Origin: Clostridia bacterium
Lineage (GTDB): Bacteria > Bacillota > Clostridia > Acetivibrionales > DSM-2933
Assembly: GCA_026418275.1 (NCBI GenBank)
Contig: JAOABQ010000109.1
Span: forward strand, 49,461 to 113,460
Direction: 5' to 3'
Length of the DNA: 64,000 nucleotides
Under the pieces are notes generated by a model. It was not told where the DNA came from and did not search any database. It saw nothing but the letters and a program-made list of their open reading frames with translations. The position numbers and the translations under genes were made by a program. This document shows positions 1-7,838 of this stretch, one piece after another; position 1 is the stretch's first letter, and every line of letters begins with the position of its first letter.

Positions 1-596
1 ATTTCTGCTTCACATATGCTTTTCACAAGGAGGTAGGCATATCCGTTATTGGCAAAGCTTTTGTTAAGCCAAAGCTTTAAGGCATGAATGTCAAAACTCC
101 CTGTAACAGCTGCAATGCGGCATTTTGCCGCAAAAGTAGTATTCCAGAGGTTTAAATCATCGGCTATTTTGTTATCTCCAGTTGCCACTACAATATGAGC
201 ATAATCCTTTTTAATATCTTGTATTTTTATATCGGTATCAAACATGACCGGGCTGTCTAAATGGGCTGCAAGTTGATGTTCAACTGAATTTTCTTCAATC
301 CCTTTAGAAAAAATATATCCATGGTTCGCTTTGGTTGAAACGGTTTTATTAGGCGTAGTCATCGTAATTTCTTTTATTGGGTGCAAGGGTGATAAGTTGA
401 TATCATACTTGCTTTTGAGAAAGCTCATTGGACTTCTAAGCGACCTATGAAACAGCCTAAGCGTAGCAACTAAATAGCCCGGCTTATCCCCCAGCATTTT
501 TGTTTTTTCAAAAATAACAGGTGTAATGCCATGTCGTTCTAATTCAATAGCACAGGATAAACCGGAAACTCCAGCCCCTATGATCGCAACTTTCAT
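1..596 (-). CDS. FAD-dependent oxidoreductase, partial (C-terminus outside window)
   Basis: The reading frame opens with MKVAIIGAGVSGLSCAIELE, a dinucleotide-binding Rossmann motif GxGxxG at the extreme N-terminus, and stays open to the window edge (about 198 residues seen). It is clearly a paralogue of the two complete FAD proteins at 51.2-52.3 kb and 53.7-54.8 kb: shared blocks include the start, the PNK stretch near residue 80 and the GYIF/GHIF block near residue 90. By family it is likely a flavin monooxygenase or prenyl-reductase-like enzyme; the substrate is unknown. Start chosen at the ATG at 594-596, directly before the Rossmann motif. Confidence 0.8.
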   Translation of the reverse strand, partial: MKVAIIGAGVSGLSCAIELERHGITPVIFEKTKMLGDKPGYLVATLRLFHRSLRSPMSFLKSKYDINLSPLHPIKEITMTTPNKTVSTKANHGYIFSKGIEENSVEHQLAAHLDSPVMFDTDIKIQDIKKDYAHIVVATGDNKIADDLNLWNTTFAAKCRIAAVTGSFDIHALKLWLNKSFANNGYAYLLVKSICEAE

Positions 597-796
597 ATCA
601 TACCTCTTCTCGTTCATAGTCATAACACATTTTAGTATTTCCATTATGTAAATAAATATGAATGGGAAAAAGCCGCTAAACTAATTATAACAACCTCTAA
701 GAAACCTTAAATTTTTGAGCTCTGATTTGAAAACTGTACTTTATGTATGTACTTTTAACAAATAAAACTCCTTTCGCGTATACGCAATATAACGAC

Positions 797-829
797 ATAA
801 AAAAAATGAACTGCTTATGAGGCAGTTCT
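797..829 (-). terminator. Rho-independent terminator after the J-domain/TPR gene
   Basis: On the minus strand a GAACTGC/GCAGTTC stem with a short loop is followed by ATTTTTTTTAT. It lies 16 nt beyond the stop codon of the J-domain/TPR gene and closes the Hsp70-J unit. Confidence 0.75.
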
Positions 830-844
830 ATCAGAGACTATTTA

Positions 845-3391
845 TTATTTTTTTCCTGTCAGATAACTCTTGATCCTTTTCAAAGGATTGCTTACCTTAC
901 CTAACAATTCATTTCTAATGGCTTTTACCTGCTCTGAATCCGAATTCAACTCCAACAACCTGTCCGCCACAATTAATGCATCATCCAACAGCCCTTTTTT
1001 TCTCAATATCTCCAGTTTCAATCCTAACAGGCTTTCGCTGTGAGGGTCTAGCTTTAATCCCTGCTGACAGGTTCTTTCAGCTTCTTCAAACTGGTTTAAT
1101 ATATAATGTGACCAGGCTTTATTTTGGTATGCTACGATGTATTCAGGCTCTAATTCTATTGCTTTATTGCAGTTTTCGATACACTCCTTGTACCTCCGGA
1201 TGGAATACAGTGCATAGCTCTTGTCAATATATGCCTTCAGCATGGACGGGTCCAACTGAAGCGCCTTATCAAAGAACTCTAACGACTCCTGGAATTTTGA
1301 CTGCTCTGAAAGCACATAACCTAAAGAGTAAAAACAGGATGCATCGGTAGGATCAGAATCCGCCGCTTTTTTATACTCCATGTATGCATACCCGTATTCC
1401 CCCATTTCAGAGTATATATCGCCTTTTAACTTATAAAACCGGTTGGGGAATTTAATATCGATTCTAACCGCTTTATTTAGCTCTTTTAAAGCTTCTTTCC
1501 TTTCTGACAGCTCTAAATGGCATAGCGCTTTATAGAAATATGAACGCTCCAGTTTGCGGTCAATTTGAATTGCTTTTTCAAAGCATTCTACAGCTTCCTT
1601 ATACTTCTCCGTATGATAGTTGCAAAACCCTTTACACTCGTATGCCTGGGCATTTTTTTCGTCTAATTCCACGGCCATGTCACAATAACTTTCTGCCTCT
1701 TCAAATTTGCGGGAAAGCCTTAACGCATTCGCTTTCTGCAAATATAGGTTTGTATCCCTGATCCCCATTTCAGATGCTTTAAAAAATACATGCAAGGCTT
1801 CCTGGAACTGATTTACATCATTTAAGACCTTCATCTTTATAATATAGGCTTCCCCGGAACCGGGACTTATATTAAGACATTTCTCGCAGCATTCAAGGCT
1901 CTCCTCATAGAGCTGTAGCCCCAGTAAGGCTTCTGCCTTGTTTTTATATGCATGGGCCATTCCGGAGTCATAGCTTAATGCCCTATTGCAGCACTCAATG
2001 GCCTCATTATACCTTTCCATCTTATTTAGCACATTGGCTTTATTATTATATATAAGGGCCTCCTCAGGCTTTAAGGAAATGGCCTTATCGTAATACTCTA
2101 CGGCATCATCATGTTTCCCCATATCATGCAGGACCAGGGCCAGAAAGTGATTGATTTCATAATCCCCGGGGTATTGCTGCAAAGCCTTCGAAATAACCGA
2201 ATAAGCCAATTCTTCCTTTCCAAGGGTCATCAGCACTTCACAGTACAGCCGGTACCTGACGGAATCCAACGCATTTTTCTGTTCCAGCCCGGCCAATACC
2301 TCATAACTTTCCTCATGCCGGTTTGCGAAGTGATAGGCCTCTGCCAGATCAAACTTCAAATCAGCATCTTCCGGATTTACAGCAATGTGGTTGTTAAGCT
2401 CGTCAGTATAAAAATTACATGCTGAGGTTAATAGGATTTTCACTTCATTATTGTAATTCAAAAGTTCATTCAGCTTTTTTGTGTGCTTAATTGCTTCTTT
2501 ATATTTCCCCAGCATAATACAGCATTTTCCCAGTGAATATAAAGTTCCGATAGAGTCAGGCTTGATTTCTATCGCTCTGGCATAGTCCTTATAAGCATCC
2601 TCCATACTTGCTGTCCTAATCCGGGTTTCCCCTCTGAAAAAGTATGCATTCAAATCATTTTCATCGTTTTCTATCACCTGATTAAAAAGGGCAAGCGCTT
2701 CATCTATTTTTCCCATTACCGAAAGGTATCTCGCTGTAAGTATCAATAAATCAGGATGATTTTCACAGATACCTTTTGCTGTTTCGATTGCCTTTTTGGT
2801 ATTGTATAAATCAAAATCTTCCAATGCATTGTACCCTTTAAAATACTCCGAAATAAACTGATCCTGTTTATTTTCAGGGCATCCTATTAACGGCTCATAG
2901 CGAAGGGATGTTTTCCGTTGGATATTCGTCAGCACAAAATCAATAAAATTCTTTGGAAATTCCTCATACAGCCGATCCTTTTTGGTGCTCCATGAAAAAA
3001 AGCTATCAAAAAGGACCCATATTTTATGTGGGAAATTGTAATTTTCCATGATAAAACGCAAGATACGGCCACTGACTTCCCACCCCGTATCTATATGGTA
3101 GCACACATCGGCTTCAAATAACTTTTTCCAGGCTCCCTCGTCAATTCTTTGGTTGAAATCCTTATATATATCCTGAAATTTTGCCATGAACTGATCTACC
3201 GGGGTCAGATCTTTCGTCCTTTCAGCTTCTTCACTGGCCTTTGCCAGTGCTTCTTCGTAAGCAGCTCTTAGCTTTTGAAATCCTTCCGGGTCCATTTCAG
3301 GAGAATATTTCGGCAATTTTTTCGCATATGCTTTCTTGATTTCTCTTGTGTCCTTTGTAGGTTCAATTCCTAAAATTTCAAAGCAATTCAT
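845..3391 (-). CDS. J-domain-like protein with a long array of TPR repeats
   Basis: 848 aa. Residues 1-55 form a DnaJ-like domain (MNCFEILGIEP start, then KKAYAKKLPKYSPEMDPEGF), followed by a linker and from about residue 200 to the C-terminus at least fifteen TPR-like units with the usual A/G/Y spacing and PxD/PEY turns. The HPD tripeptide that J-domains use to stimulate Hsp70 ATPase reads S-P-E (residues 30-32), so canonical stimulation may be lost or altered. The gene begins 1 nt after the stop of the Hsp70-like gene, with an AAGGGGGGAG ribosome site inside that gene's end, so the two are translationally coupled and probably act as a chaperone/co-chaperone pair. Start set at the second Met because of this ribosome site. 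Confidence 0.88.
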   Translation of the reverse strand: MNCFEILGIEPTKDTREIKKAYAKKLPKYSPEMDPEGFQKLRAAYEEALAKASEEAERTKDLTPVDQFMAKFQDIYKDFNQRIDEGAWKKLFEADVCYHIDTGWEVSGRILRFIMENYNFPHKIWVLFDSFFSWSTKKDRLYEEFPKNFIDFVLTNIQRKTSLRYEPLIGCPENKQDQFISEYFKGYNALEDFDLYNTKKAIETAKGICENHPDLLILTARYLSVMGKIDEALALFNQVIENDENDLNAYFFRGETRIRTASMEDAYKDYARAIEIKPDSIGTLYSLGKCCIMLGKYKEAIKHTKKLNELLNYNNEVKILLTSACNFYTDELNNHIAVNPEDADLKFDLAEAYHFANRHEESYEVLAGLEQKNALDSVRYRLYCEVLMTLGKEELAYSVISKALQQYPGDYEINHFLALVLHDMGKHDDAVEYYDKAISLKPEEALIYNNKANVLNKMERYNEAIECCNRALSYDSGMAHAYKNKAEALLGLQLYEESLECCEKCLNISPGSGEAYIIKMKVLNDVNQFQEALHVFFKASEMGIRDTNLYLQKANALRLSRKFEEAESYCDMAVELDEKNAQAYECKGFCNYHTEKYKEAVECFEKAIQIDRKLERSYFYKALCHLELSERKEALKELNKAVRIDIKFPNRFYKLKGDIYSEMGEYGYAYMEYKKAADSDPTDASCFYSLGYVLSEQSKFQESLEFFDKALQLDPSMLKAYIDKSYALYSIRRYKECIENCNKAIELEPEYIVAYQNKAWSHYILNQFEEAERTCQQGLKLDPHSESLLGLKLEILRKKGLLDDALIVADRLLELNSDSEQVKAIRNELLGKVSNPLKRIKSYLTGKK

Positions 3392-3392
3392 G

Positions 3393-5096
3393 CTAAAACT
3401 CCCCCCTTGTATCAATTATGTCAAAGATATCTTTCAGCTTTTTCGCTTCCTCTTTGATGCTTTTGGGATCCTGCTTTTCCAATACATCTTCGAATTCTCT
3501 TAAAAGTTTTGCAATCTCCATCCGTTTATGCCCTGTGCTTTCCTCAAACAACCGCTCTCCCCTTGCAATTAAAAGCTTGTTTTCCTGGTTGTCCCGGGGA
3601 TGTATTTTTAAGTGAGACAGATTTTCCAGACGGGTTGAGATTTCTTCCTTAGACATATAACCCGGATCCTTTTCAATCACTATATTCTTTTTAACACCGG
3701 TAGAAACAATGGTTATCTCTACCTCCAGTATCCCGTTGATATCATAAGTAAATCTTACGTCTATGGCTTCTTCTCCTGCCGGCTTTGGAGGCACCGGCAA
3801 GTTTAATTCACCCAAAAGTATGTTGTCTTTTGACAAACGGGATTCTCCTTGCAAAATATCCACATTCAACATTTTTTGGTTGTCATATATGGTATAAAGC
3901 CGCTCCACCCTACTGACAGGGATGATGGTATTCCTTTCAATGATAGGAAGGAAATGTCCGGGTTCATACTGACCGTGTGATTTCCTTACAGACATGCTTG
4001 TTCCCAGTGTATATGGGCACACATCGGTTAATATCATCTCCTTAAGGCATGCGGACTTGCCTTTGAGCGCAGCCTGTATCCCCGCCCCAATGCCTACTAC
4101 CTCATCAGGGTTGATATTGGCAAAAGCAAGTTTGCCAAAAAGCTTGCTCACAAAAGTACGTATGATCGGAAGCTTTGTAGCCCCTCCAACCAATAATATA
4201 TATTCTATATCACTAAGCTTTAATGAGGCATCTTTCAATGCCCTTTCCACAGGCTCTCTCAGTTTATTCAACAAATGCTTTACCGCGTTTTCATATTCCT
4301 CAAGACTGATATCCATAGATAAACATCCATTGTCTTCTATAACACATTCCATTGTTACTGATTTTTTTATGCTAAATTCCCTTTTTGCGGTCTCAGCCTG
4401 TTTTTTTAGCATAAAATAAGTCTTGCTGTCCAGCTTCTCCCGGTTCAATGAATGGCGTTTTAGAAACATAGACACGAGAACATCAGTAAAGTCCTCTCCG
4501 CCCAGGTAGTTGTCCCCTGCTACAGCACGGACTTCCATAATATTGTCAAACAGTTCGAGCACCGAAACATCAAAAGTACCCCCACCCAGATCAAATACCA
4601 GGAATTTCGTATCCGCATTTTTTTCATGAATACCGTATGCGACTGCAGCAGCTGTAGGTTCGGTGATCAGTCTGTCCACCCTTAATCCCGCAAGTTCACC
4701 TGCCCGCTTTGTCGCTTTTCTTTGTGCATCGCTGAAATAGGCAGGTACACTTATCACCGCCTCTGTAATATTCATGTTTAGATAATGTTCGGCATCTTCC
4801 TTTAAAGCCCTTATAATGAAGGAAGATAATTCTTCCGGTAAGAATTCCTTATCTCCAAGCTTATATACTTTTTTTGTTCCCATATTCCTTTTGAATACAG
4901 ATGCACTTAATTCAGGACGTGTAATCTGCCTTTCCTTTGCCACCTTACCTACGAGGATCTGGCCATTATCATCTATACTCACTACCGATGGAGTAAGGTT
5001 TTCTCCCAGTGAATTTGGAATAACTACCGGCCCCTCTTGAGTCCAGTAGGAAACTAAACTATTGGTGGTTCCTAAATCAATACCAATTATAACCAT
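3393..5096 (-). CDS. Hsp70 (DnaK-like) family ATPase
   Basis: 567 aa. The actin-like ATPase domain is intact: IGIDLGTTNS phosphate loop at residues 3-12, TEPTAAAVAYG near 147, DLGGGTFDVS near 170 and LLVGGATKLP near 300. A substrate-binding beta domain follows to about residue 500, then a short helical tail; the protein lacks the long lid and EEVD-type tail of housekeeping DnaK (about 610 aa). Start taken at ATG 5096 rather than an in-frame GTG 9 nt upstream because family members start M-x-IGIDLG. It is followed at once by the J-domain/TPR gene. It has its own promoter and lies downstream of the retron terminator, so it is a neighbour rather than a proven member of that operon. Confidence 0.9.
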   Translation of the reverse strand: MVIIGIDLGTTNSLVSYWTQEGPVVIPNSLGENLTPSVVSIDDNGQILVGKVAKERQITRPELSASVFKRNMGTKKVYKLGDKEFLPEELSSFIIRALKEDAEHYLNMNITEAVISVPAYFSDAQRKATKRAGELAGLRVDRLITEPTAAAVAYGIHEKNADTKFLVFDLGGGTFDVSVLELFDNIMEVRAVAGDNYLGGEDFTDVLVSMFLKRHSLNREKLDSKTYFMLKKQAETAKREFSIKKSVTMECVIEDNGCLSMDISLEEYENAVKHLLNKLREPVERALKDASLKLSDIEYILLVGGATKLPIIRTFVSKLFGKLAFANINPDEVVGIGAGIQAALKGKSACLKEMILTDVCPYTLGTSMSVRKSHGQYEPGHFLPIIERNTIIPVSRVERLYTIYDNQKMLNVDILQGESRLSKDNILLGELNLPVPPKPAGEEAIDVRFTYDINGILEVEITIVSTGVKKNIVIEKDPGYMSKEEISTRLENLSHLKIHPRDNQENKLLIARGERLFEESTGHKRMEIAKLLREFEDVLEKQDPKSIKEEAKKLKDIFDIIDTRGEF

Positions 5097-5222
5097 TGCC
5101 TTCACCCTGATCTTATATTTTTTTATTCATAAGCAAAAATCAATACAACAAACAAAAATACAATGAAGCATGCCATTTCTTAGGTTTACACGTTGATTAA
5201 ACCAAAGATTACCACAATAAGC

Positions 5223-5250
5223 ATTATAACATGAAATCAATCCGTCTCAA
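5223..5250 (-). promoter_or_regulatory. Sigma-A-type promoter for the Hsp70/J-TPR pair
   Basis: Minus strand TTGAGA (5245-5250), 16-nt spacer, TATAAT (5223-5228). It lies between the terminator at 5325 and the Hsp70 start at 5096, leaving a leader of about 120 nt. No CIRCE-like inverted repeat was seen. Confidence 0.65.
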
Positions 5251-5324
5251 AGTTCTAATTGTACTGAATCAACTGCCAAAAATAGAATAACTAAATTGTA
5301 CCATGGCAAATTTACCGCATCAAT

Positions 5325-5358
5325 AAAAAAAGCCCAGCTTAAGCAGCCAGACTTTAAA
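5325..5358 (-). terminator. Rho-independent terminator after the retron-like RNA
   Basis: On the minus strand AAAGTCTGGCT pairs with AGCTGGGCTTT (11 pairs, several G-U) around a GCTTA loop and runs into a seven-T tract. It sits about 20 nt beyond the 3' arm of the terminal repeat of the structured RNA and separates it from the Hsp70 promoter. The G-U pairs form only in minus-strand RNA. Confidence 0.75.
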
Positions 5359-5376
5359 TATATATCTTTAAATACG

Positions 5377-5589
5377 AAAAGAATAACAGATTCCTCGCTA
5401 ACAACTCCAAGATCTGGTTGTGACACTTCAGCGTAGCGCCACTACTGTCCAACAACCGAAGGATCCGTTTTTAATTGGCACAGTAGTGGCGGCGCAGCGA
5501 ATTGCGCACAACCGGGTGGCGTGTAATTGGCAAATCTCGACCGCGGCGCAGCACCGAGGTATAAAGGCCAAGGAATCTATTATTCTTTT
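5377..5589 (-). ncRNA. Putative retron msr-msd RNA
   Basis: A 21-nt inverted repeat bounds the element: 5569-5589 and 5377-5397 pair along their full length in minus-strand RNA, with two G-U wobbles that would be A-C mismatches in plus-strand RNA. Inside are GGTTGTG/CACAACC (5416-5422 with 5507-5513) enclosing a long hairpin whose core is an 11-bp perfect stem (5438-5448 with 5480-5490), continued by CCAA/TTGG. Nearer the 5' arm lies a smaller ACCTCGG/CCGCGGT stem-loop (about 5540-5560). This is the order a1, msr loops, long msd hairpin, a2 known from retron RNAs. The region is GC-rich against its surroundings and non-coding. A promoter precedes a1 and a terminator follows a2. Unusual: it lies 3' of the RT gene, and I could not assign the conserved branching AGC just after a1; a TTAGCGAG reads instead next to a2. 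msr/msd limits are therefore provisional. Confidence 0.75.
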
Positions 5590-5602
5590 ACTCTTACTTA
5601 GC

Positions 5603-5631
5603 AGTATATCAAATAAAGCTCATGAGTTCAA
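5603..5631 (-). promoter_or_regulatory. Promoter immediately upstream of the retron-like RNA
   Basis: Minus strand TTGAAC (5626-5631), 17-nt spacer, TATACT (5603-5608). A start about 7 nt downstream would fall near 5596, a few bases before the a1 arm at 5589. This implies that the RNA can be made independently of the protein-coding operon. Confidence 0.65.
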
Positions 5632-5747
5632 TGCTTTTATTATTATATAGTTTCCATTATTTTGTGAGCGCCATAATATTTCAAAAAGCTTACGCTTCAA
5701 GGCTTCTTTCCATAGAATAGGCACACTTTGAGTCAAATTCCAGCTCA

Positions 5748-7838
5748 TTAGTTAACCTCTAACCCATAGATTCTGCATAGGTGTTTAATTCCGGCTTCGT
5801 ACCCGGCTCCAACAGAATTTATCTTCCATTCATCCTTGTATCTGTAAAATTCTACAAATACAACAACCCTTTCACTCAGCAAATCCTCCGGTGTAAAGTG
5901 TAACTTTTCCTTACCCTCATAACGTATTTTCACTGAAGGTTGAACCAGCTTGGAGAAATTATGATTGGGGTCACCGCCATAAATTGAATAGCACACGGAA
6001 ACAGTCTGGATTGAATGGGGTATTTTGTCCAATTCGATCCAGACAGTCTTTTCTTCATTTTCATCCGAATATTTGACACCACCGCATTTTGATGCCGGAT
6101 TGCCAAAGAATATCACATCCTTATCGTTTGCCACTTTCCTGTTATGATCCAGTAAGAATACATAAGGATCAATGTCCATTGGTTCTAATTGATTGACACA
6201 ATCAAAAACCATCTGTATTTTGTCACCCAGTATGCCCTTTACGGACAATCGCTGACCTTTCTTGAGTATGATAGCATCTTGATTGCACAAGGCAGCGTTG
6301 ACGGCGGCTGATTCTAGAACCGTTTTGGGTTGTTTTGGCTCTACAGGTATTGCAGCAGGATCGTTTTCAAATGCAATAATCTCCATCGCAGCAGCAATAA
6401 TATCCTTATATCTCTCGGGATTTACACTTTTTAGCCATGCTGCCATTCCGGATATTTCATTTCTTGTTGCAGGTGGTATATACCCGGCCGGTTTTAATTT
6501 GTTGGCATTATAAATTGCGGCCCTAAGCCTCTTTACCCATTTTTTCGGAACGCCCAATTGTTCATTATTGATCACAACCCCGGTTATGGCTTGGCGGTTA
6601 TTTTGACGCAGAAACCGGGTTTTGGCTTTATTGATTTTAAAACCCTCTTCATTGACTATTTTTGAAACCAAACCGCAGAATTTTCCCTCATCTATACTAG
6701 CAGTGTCTTCAATACTGAAGCTCATATCATCTGCATATCGGGTATAAGAAAAACCGTACTTCGACGCCAGACCATTTAGTCTTTTGTCCAGTTTCATACA
6801 AAGGATATTGGTTACCATAGGGCTTGCAGGTGAACCTTGCGGCAGGATTCTAGGGGATGTCTTAACATATTTTGTTACCCCCCTGACCTCTATGGCCATA
6901 CGCTCGCAGTACGTACATATCATGGCCATCAGGGATGCGATATACCCGGAATAACCGAAAGCTTTGAACATGCCCCGTACCCTTTCGAAAGTAATAGTAG
7001 GGAAGAAATCCTCCAGGTCCATGTTGATCACCAATTGGGGCTTAGGAATGTGCTCCTGGGCTCCCGAAACAACAGATTTTCCCTTTATGAAGCCATGGGC
7101 ATGATCTGAAACGGAAATTTTGGATAACATCCCTTCCAGCATCTTTTTTTGTGCAGCTTTCAACGTTGATTTGGGAGCCGCGATATTTCGAAGGCCGCCC
7201 TTTCTCTTGGGAACGGTATAGCGGTGGTAGTGGTCCATTGAAACTACGTCCCGGTGATATACCAGAAATCTTAATGCTTTATAATCTACACCCAGAAAAT
7301 CTGCCAGGTCCCTGTCGGTTTTAATAAGCGGCAGTCCCTGTGAGGATAATTTTCCATCATCACTTTCCATATCCTGAAGCTGACCCGAGTAGCCTTTCCC
7401 TATAAAAAGAATTTGTCCGGCCTTTTTTTGCTGCCAGGCTTCCCTTCTCTGTTTCTTTTCAAGCTCCCGCTGCTTTTTTCTTTCAGCGCGGCGGGCAATA
7501 GACTCCTCCATTATTCTTTTGGCTATATCCAACCGGATTTTTTCATAATCCCAGGTCTGGTCATATTCTTTTTTCAGTTGATACAATTTCCTATTGATTT
7601 CATCGTTTTCCTTATATAAGTCGGTAATCTGGTTGATTATTTTTTCATATTCCTTTATAAGGCTCTTCCTATAGGCATATTGTTCAGCTGTTTCATTTTG
7701 TTGTTTTTCGTAGGGTGTAGGCAAATCCTTCGGCCAAAACCCATATTCCTGCATTTTGATCAGGGTAAATTCCTTTTTGCCCAACTGGTTTACCATTGCC
7801 CGGTAGTCTACCTTTTTATTTTCATGATTCTCCATCAT
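5748..7838 (-). CDS. Retron-type reverse transcriptase fused to a C-terminal TerD domain
   Basis: 696 aa. Residues 1-150 are a charged, coiled-coil-like extension. The RT domain spans about 174-460: KTDRDLADFLGV entry, YTVPKRKGGLRNIAAP, GAQEH (259-263, in place of the retron NAxxH), MDLEDFFP (first catalytic Asp), QGSPASP (334-340), YADD (368-371) and ITG (418-420, the retron VTG position). Residues 520-696 match TerD: LKKGQRLSV, DPYVFLLD, FFGNPASKCGGVKYS, a WIELDKIP block and a GAGYEAGIKHLCRIYGLEV ending. QGxxxSP and VTG-like motifs place it with retrons, not diversity-generating elements. Its ATG overlaps the previous gene's TGA (ATGA), so it is coupled to the SWIM gene. It presumably copies the nearby structured RNA into msDNA. 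The TerD fusion is unusual. Confidence 0.9.
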   Translation of the reverse strand: MMENHENKKVDYRAMVNQLGKKEFTLIKMQEYGFWPKDLPTPYEKQQNETAEQYAYRKSLIKEYEKIINQITDLYKENDEINRKLYQLKKEYDQTWDYEKIRLDIAKRIMEESIARRAERKKQRELEKKQRREAWQQKKAGQILFIGKGYSGQLQDMESDDGKLSSQGLPLIKTDRDLADFLGVDYKALRFLVYHRDVVSMDHYHRYTVPKRKGGLRNIAAPKSTLKAAQKKMLEGMLSKISVSDHAHGFIKGKSVVSGAQEHIPKPQLVINMDLEDFFPTITFERVRGMFKAFGYSGYIASLMAMICTYCERMAIEVRGVTKYVKTSPRILPQGSPASPMVTNILCMKLDKRLNGLASKYGFSYTRYADDMSFSIEDTASIDEGKFCGLVSKIVNEEGFKINKAKTRFLRQNNRQAITGVVINNEQLGVPKKWVKRLRAAIYNANKLKPAGYIPPATRNEISGMAAWLKSVNPERYKDIIAAAMEIIAFENDPAAIPVEPKQPKTVLESAAVNAALCNQDAIILKKGQRLSVKGILGDKIQMVFDCVNQLEPMDIDPYVFLLDHNRKVANDKDVIFFGNPASKCGGVKYSDENEEKTVWIELDKIPHSIQTVSVCYSIYGGDPNHNFSKLVQPSVKIRYEGKEKLHFTPEDLLSERVVVFVEFYRYKDEWKINSVGAGYEAGIKHLCRIYGLEVN

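Noticed and set aside
976..2425. Plus-strand frames opposite the TPR protein
   Set aside because: Shadows of a strongly coding minus-strand gene; no ribosome sites and no recognisable domains.
5420..5650. Plus-strand 76-codon open frame across the structured RNA
   Set aside because: It lies within the hairpin region, has no ribosome site, and the inverted repeats and minus-strand G-U pairing explain the sequence better.
5748..7838. Diversity-generating retroelement
   Set aside because: The RT has QGSPASP rather than the DGR-type SQ motif, and no template/variable repeat pair with adenine substitutions was seen nearby.
5748..7838. Group II intron reverse transcriptase
   Set aside because: No maturase or HNH domain and no domain V/VI structure downstream; N- and C-terminal domains (coiled coil, TerD) are foreign to introns.
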